The translations under genes and the position numbers were made by a program. From contig NZ_CAMYEZ010000049.1 in assembly GCF_947254915.1 (NCBI RefSeq), positions 1 to 13,717 on the forward strand: a stretch of 13,717 bases of DNA, in the 5' to 3' direction. Below the pieces are notes generated by a model that was not told where the DNA came from, searched no databases, and saw only the letters and a list, made by a program, of their open reading frames with translations. Within the stretch, counting starts at the first letter, position 1. Every line of letters starts with the position of its first letter. Source of the DNA: an uncultured Porphyromonas sp. GTDB taxonomy: Bacteria; Bacteroidota; Bacteroidia; Bacteroidales; Porphyromonadaceae. Positions 1 through 7,446 of this stretch are shown here, piece after piece.

Positions 1-2
1 CA

Positions 3-41
3 CGTATGACTCCAGAGGAAATCTTCGAAATGGAATTATAA
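3..41 (+). CDS. possible C-terminal end of an upstream gene (partial)
   Basis: An open frame enters from the left edge and reads RMTPEEIFEMEL before TAA at 39-41. The short acidic/hydrophobic sequence reads like a natural protein C-terminus, and the following DNA turns into repeat-rich non-coding sequence, as expected past a gene end. Only 12 codons are visible, so neither the product nor that it is really coding can be established. The other two forward frames are a stop at the third codon and a less protein-like reading through the repeat. Confidence 0.3.
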   Translation, partial: RMTPEEIFEMEL

Positions 42-111
42 TGCGTCAGCCCTGCGAGCTGGCTCATACTCCCCATAGATTCCGCAGCTTTCATTACGAG
101 TGAGATTAGCA

Positions 112-270
112 CGCTGATGTGTAGCGAATTGTAGGGGGGGGGCGATGGTCTGTGCGTCCCTTGTGCCAAAGCGAGATGAGCTTTAAAGTCGGAAAGTTTA
201 TAATGTGATGTTTAACAGATACTGATGCACGGATCGTCAATTCCTTACAAATCGCTACTCGTGAGATTTG
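112..270. repeat. decayed copy of an intergenic palindromic repeat (copy A)
   Basis: This stretch aligns by eye with 11404-11530. Shared landmarks in the same order are GTGTAGC, TTGTAGGG, CTGTGCGTCC, GCACG, CCTTAC/CCCTAC and the 3' mark ACTCGTGAGA (257-266 here, 11517-11526 there). In this copy the GGACGCAC half of the first palindrome has become a run of nine G (134-142) and the internal part is longer, so it is the degenerate member. It lies between a possible upstream gene end and the promoter of the surface-protein operon. No open frame here looks coding. Confidence 0.5.
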
Positions 271-435
271 CTGGATCTGGGATCCCATCGGACAACTGAA
301 ACTATCATTGAAGGATGCATAGATAGGAGGAAAGGTCGCCGAAAAACTGCAAACACCTAGATTCAAAAAATGTATGTGCTGCTGGGTACTGTGGAGCGAT
401 ATGCAGACTGCAAGTAAATATACCTCACAGTGGGT

Positions 436-467
436 ATTGTGCTATCAATCAAGGAACTATACCTTTG
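436..467 (+). promoter_or_regulatory. Bacteroidota-type promoter of the surface-protein operon
   Basis: TACCTTTG at 460-467 fits the -7 consensus TAnnTTTG, and ATTG at 436-439 sits 20 bases upstream, close to the usual spacing of the -33 TTTG element. Transcription would start near 475, giving a leader of about 50 bases that contains a run of eight T (486-493). The next gene begins at 526. Confidence 0.55.
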
Positions 468-525
468 TGCCGTTATAGGAACAGCTTTTTTTTAGAGCAA
501 CCCTTCGATTATTACACATCAACAA

Positions 526-2088
526 ATGCTAGCTCATATGAAAGCATATATCTTTTGCATACTTCTCCTCTTAGGAGGATTCATTCTGCCATCTCTAGCG
601 GCTGCGCCGCTGCAGCTTTATGTAGATAATGTCGAAGTCTTAGAGAGCAATGCTACAAATGTCCTAGAGGGGCAAGGAGAGGGTCGAGATGGTTGTGTGA
701 GCTTTGATTACAAGACTCATACTCTAACACTCCGAGGTGCGAAATTGACCAATAGCATCAAAATAACGGGAGAGCGTCCAGACCAGCTTATCACGGTACA
801 ACTCGAGGGGGAGAATGAAATAGTCACCAAAAACTGGGCTTTTCAGATCTTTTCTCCTGTACTTATACAAGGCTCTGGAAGCTTGCACATTCGCAGCTCA
901 GGAAGATATGCCCGAGGTTTTTCTATCAGCGGAATGCAAGATGAACTTTACCTTAAAATAAGCAAGACTACGGTGCGGGTCGAAGCTGTAAATGACAGTA
1001 ATGATGGCGAGGCTCTCTTTTCCCCTGTAAAGAGAGAGGGATATGTTATAATCGAGGATGCTCACTTCTCTAGTATTGGGCTTGTAGCAGGGATGAAGGA
1101 ACTATACCTACAGGGATGCGATATAGTCAATAAGGATCAAGTATATCTCGGACAGCTCAATGATGATAGGGGTTATACATGTGCCGTCATAGCTACAACT
1201 CCCGATGATAAGCTCAACTATGGTCTACTACAGATCGCCCCTGATCAAAGCTATCCCATTGCCATCGGACAGACTCAAGTGACCCGTGATAATGCATCCG
1301 ATATCCTAGCCTCCATTGGCAGTTCCGGATCTGCTAGTTATGACCCCAAGAGCAATACACTACACCTCAAAAATCTAGTCCTCGACACCAACCTAGAGAA
1401 TGGGATATTCTCTCGCTTTGCTCCCATCGACAAGACCCTAACCATTGATGTAGAAGGCAATGTAGAACTACACAGTAAGCTCTCGGGGATGCTCCTCTTT
1501 GGCAACACTTGTATACAAGGTTTTGGGTCAATCAAAGTATATGCCGATGATGGCAGCCAAGACTATGGAGGCATCCTCATCGCAGATAAAGACACGCTCA
1601 CAGTACGAGACTGTCATCTATTTGCTAGTGGTCCTTTTGCCCTAGGAGGGGTTCGTCTACAAAGTCGCCTACTGATCGACAATGCGACCCTCGAACTCAC
1701 CTGCACCAATAAGACAAGAGGCGCAACTCTTGAGGGCTTTGACGCTCTCGTCTTACATCGAGCTTCCTTTATTAATCCTCAGGGGGTTCGCTTTGACGCT
1801 AACCTATGTGGGGCGACTACCGATGGAGTGACACTATGCAAAGAGCCTATACAGATAGCTCGAGCGAATTCGGTACAACACACACGCCCCTCTGCACCCA
1901 GTATATCAACGTCACTAGGACAGCTGTCGATAGGACAGCCCGCCTCACCGATGACTATCAAGGTGTACACACTATTAGGAGAGCTCATCTATGAGCAACT
2001 ACTGACAAGACAAGTCACCATTCCTCTACCCTCTGGTGTTTATGTCCTAGAGTTAGGTCTATACCATCAGACGATTCTAATCCCTTAA
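526..2088 (+). CDS. exported beta-solenoid-like surface protein with T9SS-type C-terminal domain (paralogue 1)
   Basis: Product of 520 residues, no recognised enzymatic function. The N-terminus is a signal peptide: a hydrophobic stretch from about residue 10 to 24 ending in LAAA. Two homologous halves follow, starting near residues 31 and 243. Each opens with a motif of the form V-D/G-x-V/T-x(5)NAT/NAS-x-(V/I)L, then G-x-(V/A)S(F/Y)D-x-K-(T/S)-(H/N)TL-x-L, then many short beta-prone turns rich in I, V, D and G. This suggests a right-handed beta-helix or similar solenoid, possibly carbohydrate-binding. The last ~57 residues (about 464-520), with VYTLLGELIYEQ and SGVYVLELG, resemble T9SS sorting domains, so surface delivery is inferred. 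The start at 526 is preceded by A-rich DNA, but the ATG at 538 (MKAYIF) would also give a complete signal peptide. First gene of a probable three-gene operon. Confidence 0.8.
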   Translation: MLAHMKAYIFCILLLLGGFILPSLAAAPLQLYVDNVEVLESNATNVLEGQGEGRDGCVSFDYKTHTLTLRGAKLTNSIKITGERPDQLITVQLEGENEIVTKNWAFQIFSPVLIQGSGSLHIRSSGRYARGFSISGMQDELYLKISKTTVRVEAVNDSNDGEALFSPVKREGYVIIEDAHFSSIGLVAGMKELYLQGCDIVNKDQVYLGQLNDDRGYTCAVIATTPDDKLNYGLLQIAPDQSYPIAIGQTQVTRDNASDILASIGSSGSASYDPKSNTLHLKNLVLDTNLENGIFSRFAPIDKTLTIDVEGNVELHSKLSGMLLFGNTCIQGFGSIKVYADDGSQDYGGILIADKDTLTVRDCHLFASGPFALGGVRLQSRLLIDNATLELTCTNKTRGATLEGFDALVLHRASFINPQGVRFDANLCGATTDGVTLCKEPIQIARANSVQHTRPSAPSISTSLGQLSIGQPASPMTIKVYTLLGELIYEQLLTRQVTIPLPSGVYVLELGLYHQTILIP

Positions 2089-2129
2089 TGTAAGATTAAC
2101 AACTCTCATCCACTCAATAAATAATCATT

Positions 2130-3695
2130 ATGCCTCGATACGCCTCCGTCGTTTATACGACACTCGTTTTTTTCATCTTAATACTATCTCCTACCATTTT
2201 GCCTGCTCAAACAATCACCGTAGACAACGTCCTCATTACGCCAGATAATGCGTCAAACGTACTGGCTGGACTTGGAGCAGGCAAGGATGGGTGCATCTCG
2301 TATGACTCTAGGACTCGTACGCTCTCTCTGCGAGACGCCTCCCTAGACTATGGAATAAAGGTTACGAAAGCCCTAGATGAGGTCATCGTCCGAGTCGATG
2401 GAGAGTGCTCAGTCAACGCTGATAAATTCGGATTATATACCGAGGGATATGTGACAGTCATAGGCAGTGGAAAACTCAAAGTATCTTGCCCAAAGCCCTC
2501 TTCTGGAGCTTTTGCGATGAATAGCCCTGAGGCTATCCTTCGATTCAAGGAGTGCACAGTCGACGTTGTAGGTGTAGATGGAGCTTTTGCTGTTGCTTCA
2601 TTATCTCGTGGACATGGGTTGCTGGTCTTCGATCATGTAAATTGGACTAGCACTGGTCTTGTTGGGGCAATGAATCGCATCAGTATCAAGCGGGCGGATA
2701 TCATGCAACCTCAAGGTGGACGAGTAGGCATTAAGACACCAGAGGATGGCCCTTCCTTCTCCGCAATAATTGGGAAAGACGGCAATGCGAATTCGGGACT
2801 CTTCCAGCTAAAGCGGAACAACAAGTATCCACTGCGCATCAATGACCTTGATATCACGACACAAAATGCATCCAATATCTTCCCAAACTCTGTAATACCA
2901 GGAAGCTATGCGTGCTACAATCCAAACACCAATCTTCTTAAGATATGCAATCTAGAGTACTACAATATGAATGTTCCCAATATTGAGAACTTTCATGACG
3001 AGACTGACCCGCCCTTGACGATTGAAGTGAATGGGGTCTGTCAGGCTTGGAGCGTATATGCTAGCATCTACAGTCGAGGTCCCCTAATTATCACTGGTCC
3101 TGGGAAACTCTTTGTCGAGACGAAAGATTTAAAGCTGGGAGCATCTGCCATAACTATAGACGATCGGCAGTCCCTAACCATCAAAAAGACAAATGTCTAC
3201 GCTTCTGGATACTATGCCATAGGAGGACTAAAAGAAAACAGTGCTCACCTAACCATCGAAGACGCTTACGTTGAAATGAACTGTACGCACCCCAATGATG
3301 GTGCCTCTCTCATCGGATTCCAATCGATGCAGTTGCATGGGGTATCTATTTTGGAGCCTCAAGGTGTAACCTTTGACCCCTCTGCGTCAGGATTACTATA
3401 CAATGATGGTCGCCTAGTAAGAGAGAGAGTCGTTATAGGCAATGATCAATGGAATGCTATCTCCCGACCTAGCCAAGAGAAGTTCGTAAGCAATCCTATC
3501 ATCAAGACAAGTGGTCACACCTTGACTATCGACCTAAGAGATGCGAGGAGCAGAAATAACACCGCTTTTCTATATGACATTCGAGGAACTGAGATTACAA
3601 GAGTAGAACCACATACTCGAGTTCACCTAGAGCTTTCTCTAGGTACCTACATCATTATATGCGGAGATTATGCACAGAAAATCATAATCTCCTAA
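2130..3695 (+). CDS. exported beta-solenoid-like surface protein with T9SS-type C-terminal domain (paralogue 2)
   Basis: Product of 521 residues, a clear tandem paralogue of the gene upstream (41-base spacer). The order is signal peptide (hydrophobic to about residue 24, likely cleavage after LPA), unit 1 from about residue 29 (TVDNVLITPDNASNVLAG, then GCISYDSRTRTLSLRDASL), unit 2 from about residue 233 (DITTQNASNIF), and a C-terminal region of about 60 residues (460-521) with AFLYDIRG and LGTYIIICGDYAQKIII, the pattern of a T9SS sorting domain. Conserved phrases such as PQGV, ASGYYAIGG and LTIDV/LTIEV recur at the same places as in paralogue 1, so the pair arose by gene duplication and then diverged. 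Function unknown; binding of glycans or another surface partner is only a guess. No promoter box is visible in the spacer, so co-transcription is likely. Confidence 0.8.
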   Translation: MPRYASVVYTTLVFFILILSPTILPAQTITVDNVLITPDNASNVLAGLGAGKDGCISYDSRTRTLSLRDASLDYGIKVTKALDEVIVRVDGECSVNADKFGLYTEGYVTVIGSGKLKVSCPKPSSGAFAMNSPEAILRFKECTVDVVGVDGAFAVASLSRGHGLLVFDHVNWTSTGLVGAMNRISIKRADIMQPQGGRVGIKTPEDGPSFSAIIGKDGNANSGLFQLKRNNKYPLRINDLDITTQNASNIFPNSVIPGSYACYNPNTNLLKICNLEYYNMNVPNIENFHDETDPPLTIEVNGVCQAWSVYASIYSRGPLIITGPGKLFVETKDLKLGASAITIDDRQSLTIKKTNVYASGYYAIGGLKENSAHLTIEDAYVEMNCTHPNDGASLIGFQSMQLHGVSILEPQGVTFDPSASGLLYNDGRLVRERVVIGNDQWNAISRPSQEKFVSNPIIKTSGHTLTIDLRDARSRNNTAFLYDIRGTEITRVEPHTRVHLELSLGTYIIICGDYAQKIIIS

Positions 3696-3750
3696 AGTCC
3701 CTCCCCCTACTTTCACAACAAGACAAACTATATTTAGACCAAATACTACA

Positions 3751-5718
3751 ATGCGTTATATCAACCTTCATCACATCCTATGTACACTACTCCTCCTGAC
3801 CAGTAGCACCATCGTGTATGCACAGGGAAAGGTATCTCTAGGTCTCGAGGTAGAGCCAAAAGGCTCAGCGACCATAACCTGCACCGATGAGCAGGGTCAC
3901 TCTTACGATAGCTGGGATAAAGTTCCCCAAGGGACCCTGCTAACCATCACAACAACCCCTAATACAGGATACAAGATTGACTTTATTTGGCTTGATGGTG
4001 TCAAATACAAAGACGACACCCTGACTCCCCTCCTCGATAGTGAAGGGCGAGCCACAATCAAGCATACCGCCACTGGCTATATGCTCTCATATACTGCATA
4101 TCTAGATAAGGTAGAGACACCTCAGCCGAAAGACTTCACCATAACTATTGCTGAGCCCAATAGCGCGCATGGGCGGATAGCCGTTGTGGACTTCTATACT
4201 AAAGAGGAGATTCAAGACAAAGCCAAAGTGCAGCCAGAGACAATCATCGAAGTAACAGCTTTCGAGTACGAAGGATTCGAAATCGCATCTCTACAGATAG
4301 GAGAGAAACAGCTCTCTCGTGACGAACTCAACATCTCTGATCATGCTACCGAAGGTATTCAGTACACTGTGCAGAGCGATGTCTCTATAGTTGCTACTTA
4401 CAAGCCCACTGCCCAAGAATGTGAGGTGACAATTACTGCGCCAGATGAGAGTCACGGGCGGATATCCGTCGTGGACTTCTATACTAAAGAGGAAATTCAA
4501 GACAAAGCTAGAGTGCAGCCAGAGACAATCATCGAAGTAACAGCTTTTGAGTACGAGGGGTTCGAAATCGAATCTCTACAGATAGGAGAAAAACAGCTCT
4601 CTCGTGACGAACTCAACATCTCTGATCATGCTACCGAAGGTGTTCAGTACACTGTGCAGAGCGACATCTCTATTGCTGCAACCTATAAGGCTAAAGAGCA
4701 AAAAGCATCCATATCTTGGATTACTCCCCCAGCGACCGAAGGTACGCTAAAAGTCCTTTCCTCATCAGGGACCGAATTAATTATGCCCAGCACTCTGCCT
4801 ATTGGAGATCAGATTACCATCGTCGTGACTCCGCAAGATGGCTATATCATTGAGGGAATACGTATCAACACCCTCTTCATCCCAGCCTCTAGCCTTACAG
4901 CATCAGCTGAAGGAGGGAAACTCTACCATCATCGTCTTTCAGAAGATGTAGAGATTTCAGCAGCATTTAAGCCCATAACTCCTCCCACATACAAGCTATC
5001 CTTCAGCTGGCCTAAGAGTGTAGACACTCTAGTTACAGTCACATGCGGGGATAAAACAATAACTTCTGGAGCACAACTACACGAGGGGGATGAGGTCATA
5101 TTCTCACTACAGGACAACGACAACTATATCGTTGACCACTGGAAGGTAAATGGCTCAACAAACGCTATGGGAAGTCCAATGCTAAAACTCACAATGCCAA
5201 ATGAACCCGTCAATGTAGAACTCCTAGTCAAGGAAGTAAAGAAATACAAAGTCTCATTTCAGTTTAATGGAGAAGGTGGTATGGTCACTGCTCTAGCCAA
5301 TGGACTCGTTGTATCTTCAGGAGCTTCTCTACTAGAGGGCACAGAGATTACTTTTGAGGCACACCCATTTGAAGATGAAGGATACACAATTGAACAATGG
5401 ACGTATAACGGGAATATAGTAAACGACAAGAACCCCGTCTACAAAGTTACCCTCAATGCGGATATTAACGTGTCTGTGCAATTTGTCAAGGCTGATGCTA
5501 CCCCGACCATCTCTATCGATAACAAGCTCTCGCCATGCTATCATCCTGTAGGACAGGTGTGGATTATTCCCTTCGGCAAGAGCATTTGGCGGCTACATAA
5601 TCTTTCTGGAGACTTGATTGCTGCAGGAGAGTGTGACGCAGTAGAGGCTTATGCCCTTCCGAGTGGAATCTATCTACTAACCATCAATAACACCTCCTAT
5701 AAAGTTATCAAGCCTTAG
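3751..5718 (+). CDS. exported InlB-B-like repeat protein with T9SS-type C-terminal domain
   Basis: Product of 655 residues. The signal peptide covers residues 1-24 (cleavage after VYA). About six modules of 75-95 residues follow, starting near residues 28, 128, 223, 317, 414 and 498. They have the divergent InlB B-repeat pattern: a beta strand, a short G-containing turn, a hydrophilic P-x-G-T/D-x-I/V-T/F strand, then GY/GF-x-I-x-x-W/L-x-(V/I)-(N/G) and a closing VT/VS-x-x(Y/F)K strand. Modules two and three are nearly identical. The C-terminal ~70 residues (586-655), with WRLHNLSGDLIAAG and LPSGIYLLTINNTSYKVIKP, resemble a T9SS sorting domain. Such repeats usually form elongated stalks or adhesive surface arrays; the ligand is unknown. 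It follows paralogue 2 after 55 bases and is probably in the same operon, though TATATTTA at 3729-3736 is one base from a -7 box and could add a weak internal promoter. Confidence 0.8.
   Translation: MRYINLHHILCTLLLLTSSTIVYAQGKVSLGLEVEPKGSATITCTDEQGHSYDSWDKVPQGTLLTITTTPNTGYKIDFIWLDGVKYKDDTLTPLLDSEGRATIKHTATGYMLSYTAYLDKVETPQPKDFTITIAEPNSAHGRIAVVDFYTKEEIQDKAKVQPETIIEVTAFEYEGFEIASLQIGEKQLSRDELNISDHATEGIQYTVQSDVSIVATYKPTAQECEVTITAPDESHGRISVVDFYTKEEIQDKARVQPETIIEVTAFEYEGFEIESLQIGEKQLSRDELNISDHATEGVQYTVQSDISIAATYKAKEQKASISWITPPATEGTLKVLSSSGTELIMPSTLPIGDQITIVVTPQDGYIIEGIRINTLFIPASSLTASAEGGKLYHHRLSEDVEISAAFKPITPPTYKLSFSWPKSVDTLVTVTCGDKTITSGAQLHEGDEVIFSLQDNDNYIVDHWKVNGSTNAMGSPMLKLTMPNEPVNVELLVKEVKKYKVSFQFNGEGGMVTALANGLVVSSGASLLEGTEITFEAHPFEDEGYTIEQWTYNGNIVNDKNPVYKVTLNADINVSVQFVKADATPTISIDNKLSPCYHPVGQVWIIPFGKSIWRLHNLSGDLIAAGECDAVEAYALPSGIYLLTINNTSYKVIKP
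4168..4404 (+). repeat. intragenic direct repeat, copy 1
   Basis: First of two in-frame copies, offset by exactly 285 bases (95 codons) from 4453-4689. It encodes residues 140-218 of the InlB-like protein. By hand count the copies differ at about 19 of 237 positions, around half of them silent. Confidence 0.9.
4453..4689 (+). repeat. intragenic direct repeat, copy 2
   Basis: Second copy, residues 235-313. Long uninterrupted identical blocks, for example 4610-4658 against 4325-4373 with a single change, suggest a recent duplication or gene conversion inside the gene. Confidence 0.9.
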
Positions 5719-5729
5719 CTAGGCTTTTT
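5710..5729 (+). terminator. rho-independent-like terminator of the surface-protein operon
   Basis: AAGCCT (5710-5715), loop TAGCT, AGGCTT (5721-5726), with a five-T run at 5725-5729. The left arm lies in the last codons and the loop contains the TAG stop of the InlB-like gene. The stem is only six pairs, so termination may be partial. Confidence 0.6.
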
Positions 5730-5739
5730 GCGTGATAAC

Positions 5740-5907
5740 ATGAGTCTTGTATCAGATTTGCCGACTCATATATCCAGCTTCACATAGAGCTACAAGGGGG
5801 AGAAGACTCCCTAATCTATACCCCCCACCAGGAGTGTACAGAGGCACTTAGGTGGGGGGGCTTGTGGCATTGGAGACACTTGTTCCCCAATGGTTGGCGC
5901 AAAGGTA
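5740..5907 (-). ncRNA. cluster of four stem-loops, candidate structured RNA of unknown family
   Basis: No convincing gene lies between 5719 and 6150. Four consecutive inverted repeats are visible: ATGAGTC/GACTCAT (5740-5746/5763-5769); GGGAG/CTCCC around AAGA (5798-5802/5807-5811); CCCCCCACC/GGTGGGGGG (5821-5829/5851-5859) with an inner AGTG/CACT (5833-5836/5845-5848); and CATTGG/CCAATG (5868-5873/5887-5892). On the minus strand TACCTTTG occurs at 5907-5900, just before the first hairpin in that direction, so a short minus-strand transcript is possible. No good -33 element is seen upstream of it. The strand is a guess. The cluster could instead be the 3' untranslated tail of the surface operon or decayed repeats. 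Confidence 0.3.
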
Positions 5908-6088
5908 AGTGCGATCGTCTAGCGGAGACTTGTCTTGTGGTGGGTGTGCGCTCGCTTTGCTGAGATAAGCCTAGTCCTCCGACTTTGAGCTGTGCGAATG
6001 CAATGATCGTTGGGGTGCGGAAAAGCGAAATGCCTAAACGTATTTGAGACTTGTGAAGCCGAGAGACGACCCCGTAGATGGAAAAGTG

Positions 6089-6132
6089 AAGATACCCTAG
6101 CCCGCTCGTCCGTGAGTAGGCTAGGGTATCTT
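6089..6132 (-). terminator. terminator downstream of prs
   Basis: Perfect 14-base inverted repeat AAGATACCCTAGCC (6089-6102) and GGCTAGGGTATCTT (6119-6132) around a 16-base loop, 18 bases beyond the prs stop. Read on the minus strand, the stem ends in TCTT and is followed by CACTTTTCC, a modest T-rich tail. The A/T pairs at the base would also let it act for transcripts arriving on the plus strand. Confidence 0.75.
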
Positions 6133-6150
6133 GTTGTAGATAGTGTGCGT

Positions 6151-7089
6151 CTAGAAGGAGTAGAGCGAGCTAATAGACTCGTGGCTACAGACTCGGCGGA
6201 TAGACTCGGCAAAGAGCTCGGCGACGCTGATGATGCGTACCTTCTCGCTCTTCTTAGAGTAAGGTATTGAGTCGGTGAAGATCATCTCCGTCAGACCAGA
6301 CTGGTCGATGCGCTTCGTAGCGGGGTCGCTCATGACGGCATGTGTCGCAAAGGCTCTGACAGACTTCGCACCATGCTCCAGCATCAGGTCAGCAGCCTTG
6401 GTCATCGTGCCAGCGGTGTCAACGATATCGTCCACGAGGATTACATCCTTGCCAGCTACGTCACCGATGATCGTCATCTCGGCCACCTCGTTTGCCTTAG
6501 CGCGACGCTTGTGGCAGATTACCATAGGTACCCCAAAGTGGCGAGCATAGCTATTCGCACGCTTCGTACCACCCACGTCAGGGGTGGCGATGCAGAGGTT
6601 CTCCACGGGTATGTTGTGCTCGATATACTCAGTGAAGACAGTAGAACCGTATAGGTGGTCTACCGGTACGTTGAAGAAGCCTTGTATCTGATCAGCATGC
6701 AGATCCATCGTGATCAAGCGTGTGATACCAGCTACGGAGAGGAGGTCTGCGATAAGCTTAGCACCGATAGAGACACGAGGCTTGTCCTTGCGGTCCTGTC
6801 TAGCCCATCCGAAGTAGGGTATGACGGCAGTGATGTAGTGAGCCGAGGCACGCTTGGCCGCATCAATCATGAGTAGGAGCTCCATGATGTTGTCGGCATT
6901 AGGATAGGTCGACTGTACGAGGAAGATATCCTTGCCACGGATGCTCTCTTCGTAGAATACGGCAAATTCACCATCGGCAAAGTGCTCTGTACGCATCTTG
7001 CCCAGGGGGCAGCCTAGTGAGTCACAGATCTTCTCGGCGAGATTCTGAGAGGCTGAACCAGCAAATACTAGGTAGGGTAGTTCGTTCAT
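6151..7089 (-). CDS. prs: ribose-phosphate pyrophosphokinase (PRPP synthetase)
   Basis: Makes 5-phosphoribosyl-1-pyrophosphate from ribose 5-phosphate and ATP (releasing AMP) in the cytoplasm. This feeds purine, pyrimidine, NAD, histidine and tryptophan synthesis. The 312 residues match the usual family length. Visible motifs, in order: FADGE (37-41), YFGWARQDRK (92-101, ATP-binding flexible loop region), DLHADQIQGFF (129-139, catalytic histidine 131), TPDVGGTKRA (169-178) and the PRPP-binding loop VDDIVDTAGT (219-228). I chose the ATG at 7089 because the family begins about here (MNELPYLVFAGSASQNLA) and a promoter box lies just upstream. The same frame stays open for another 133 codons towards 7488, but that part has no family resemblance and overlaps repeats. 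Divergent from argR. Likely monocistronic, with its own terminator. Confidence 0.97.
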   Translation of the reverse strand: MNELPYLVFAGSASQNLAEKICDSLGCPLGKMRTEHFADGEFAVFYEESIRGKDIFLVQSTYPNADNIMELLLMIDAAKRASAHYITAVIPYFGWARQDRKDKPRVSIGAKLIADLLSVAGITRLITMDLHADQIQGFFNVPVDHLYGSTVFTEYIEHNIPVENLCIATPDVGGTKRANSYARHFGVPMVICHKRRAKANEVAEMTIIGDVAGKDVILVDDIVDTAGTMTKAADLMLEHGAKSVRAFATHAVMSDPATKRIDQSGLTEMIFTDSIPYSKKSEKVRIISVAELFAESIRRVCSHESISSLYSF

Positions 7090-7120
7090 TGTGTTATCAG
7101 TATAGAGACAATCAGTACCA

Positions 7121-7128
7121 CAAAGGTA
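7121..7128 (-). promoter_or_regulatory. -7 box of the prs promoter
   Basis: On the minus strand TACCTTTG at 7128-7121 matches TAnnTTTG and lies 32 bases before the prs start codon, leaving a leader of roughly 25 bases. No -33 element at ideal spacing is evident; a TTG lies about 25 bases upstream. Confidence 0.5.
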
Positions 7129-7224
7129 CGACTTTAATAATAAACAGGGGTTACAACGATTCTTTGGTTCTAGGGCAACTCGGATGCTCCGATGATTTTG
7201 ACTCCTCAGGAGGAAATCGGAAAG

Positions 7225-7343
7225 CTCCAGGGAGCAAACGAAATTTCCCCACGGAAGGCCGATATAAAAGTTCGGAAGAATGAAATGAAACTTCGGAAGA
7301 AGCAAATCAAAGTTCCGAAGAATTTGTTTGCTCCTCGCTGGAG
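7225..7343. repeat. interrupted inverted repeat enclosing a 21-bp tandem array
   Basis: The left arm 7225-7245 reads CTCCAG, GGAGCAAAC, one unpaired G, AAATT. The right arm 7321-7343 reads AATTT, GTTTGCTCC, three unpaired bases (TCG), CTGGAG. This gives about 20 base pairs. AGGAAAT (7211-7217) and ATTTCCT (7374-7380) may extend it outward. The arms enclose the tandem repeats at 7269-7331. The element sits in the middle of the 454-base prs-argR spacer. It looks like a non-autonomous palindromic element or a regulatory structure; no coding content is seen. Confidence 0.6.
7269..7331. repeat. three 21-bp tandem units
   Basis: Units at 7269-7289, 7290-7310 and 7311-7331 share the core TTCGGAAGAA (third unit TTCCGAAGAA), followed by an A/T-rich tail. 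The third tail differs and forms part of the right inverted-repeat arm. TTCNGAA is itself palindromic, so each unit presents a symmetrical site on the same face of two helical turns. Confidence 0.7.
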
Positions 7344-7446
7344 GTTCAAAGATCTCCACGGAGGAATTGGTCAATTTCCTTGATAGTTCGGTTTTTGTCA
7401 TAGAGGCGTAGCTCCTCACCAATCGCCAGAACGAGATAAAAAAGAG

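Noticed and set aside
134..142. Run of nine G as a phase-variation switch
   Set aside because: It is not in or directly before a coding frame and aligns with the GGGACGC of the better-preserved repeat copy, so it is better explained as repeat decay.
106..366. Minus-strand frame of 86 codons at the left edge
   Set aside because: It is read from the decayed palindromic repeat and the promoter approach; no signal peptide, motif or start context supports it.
1779..1994. Overlapping frames on both strands inside the first surface gene
   Set aside because: They are shadows of the long frame, which has a signal peptide, repeats and a sorting-like tail.
5821..5859. Strong C/G hairpin as a terminator of the surface operon
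   Set aside because: It has no T-tract on either side, and a small terminator with five T already overlaps the stop codon at 5716-5718.
5719..6088. tRNA, SRP RNA, 6S or RNase P RNA in the gene-free stretch
   Set aside because: No cloverleaf, no GNAR/GGAA-type SRP tip and no long closed 6S-like helix could be recognised; only separate short hairpins are visible.
5919..6212. Minus-strand frame of 97 codons
   Set aside because: It overlaps the prs C-terminus out of frame, crosses the prs terminator, and is low-complexity S/R/T-rich without recognisable motifs.
7269..7331. Possible CRISPR array
   Set aside because: The 21-base units are directly adjacent with no unique spacers, only three copies, and no cas genes nearby.
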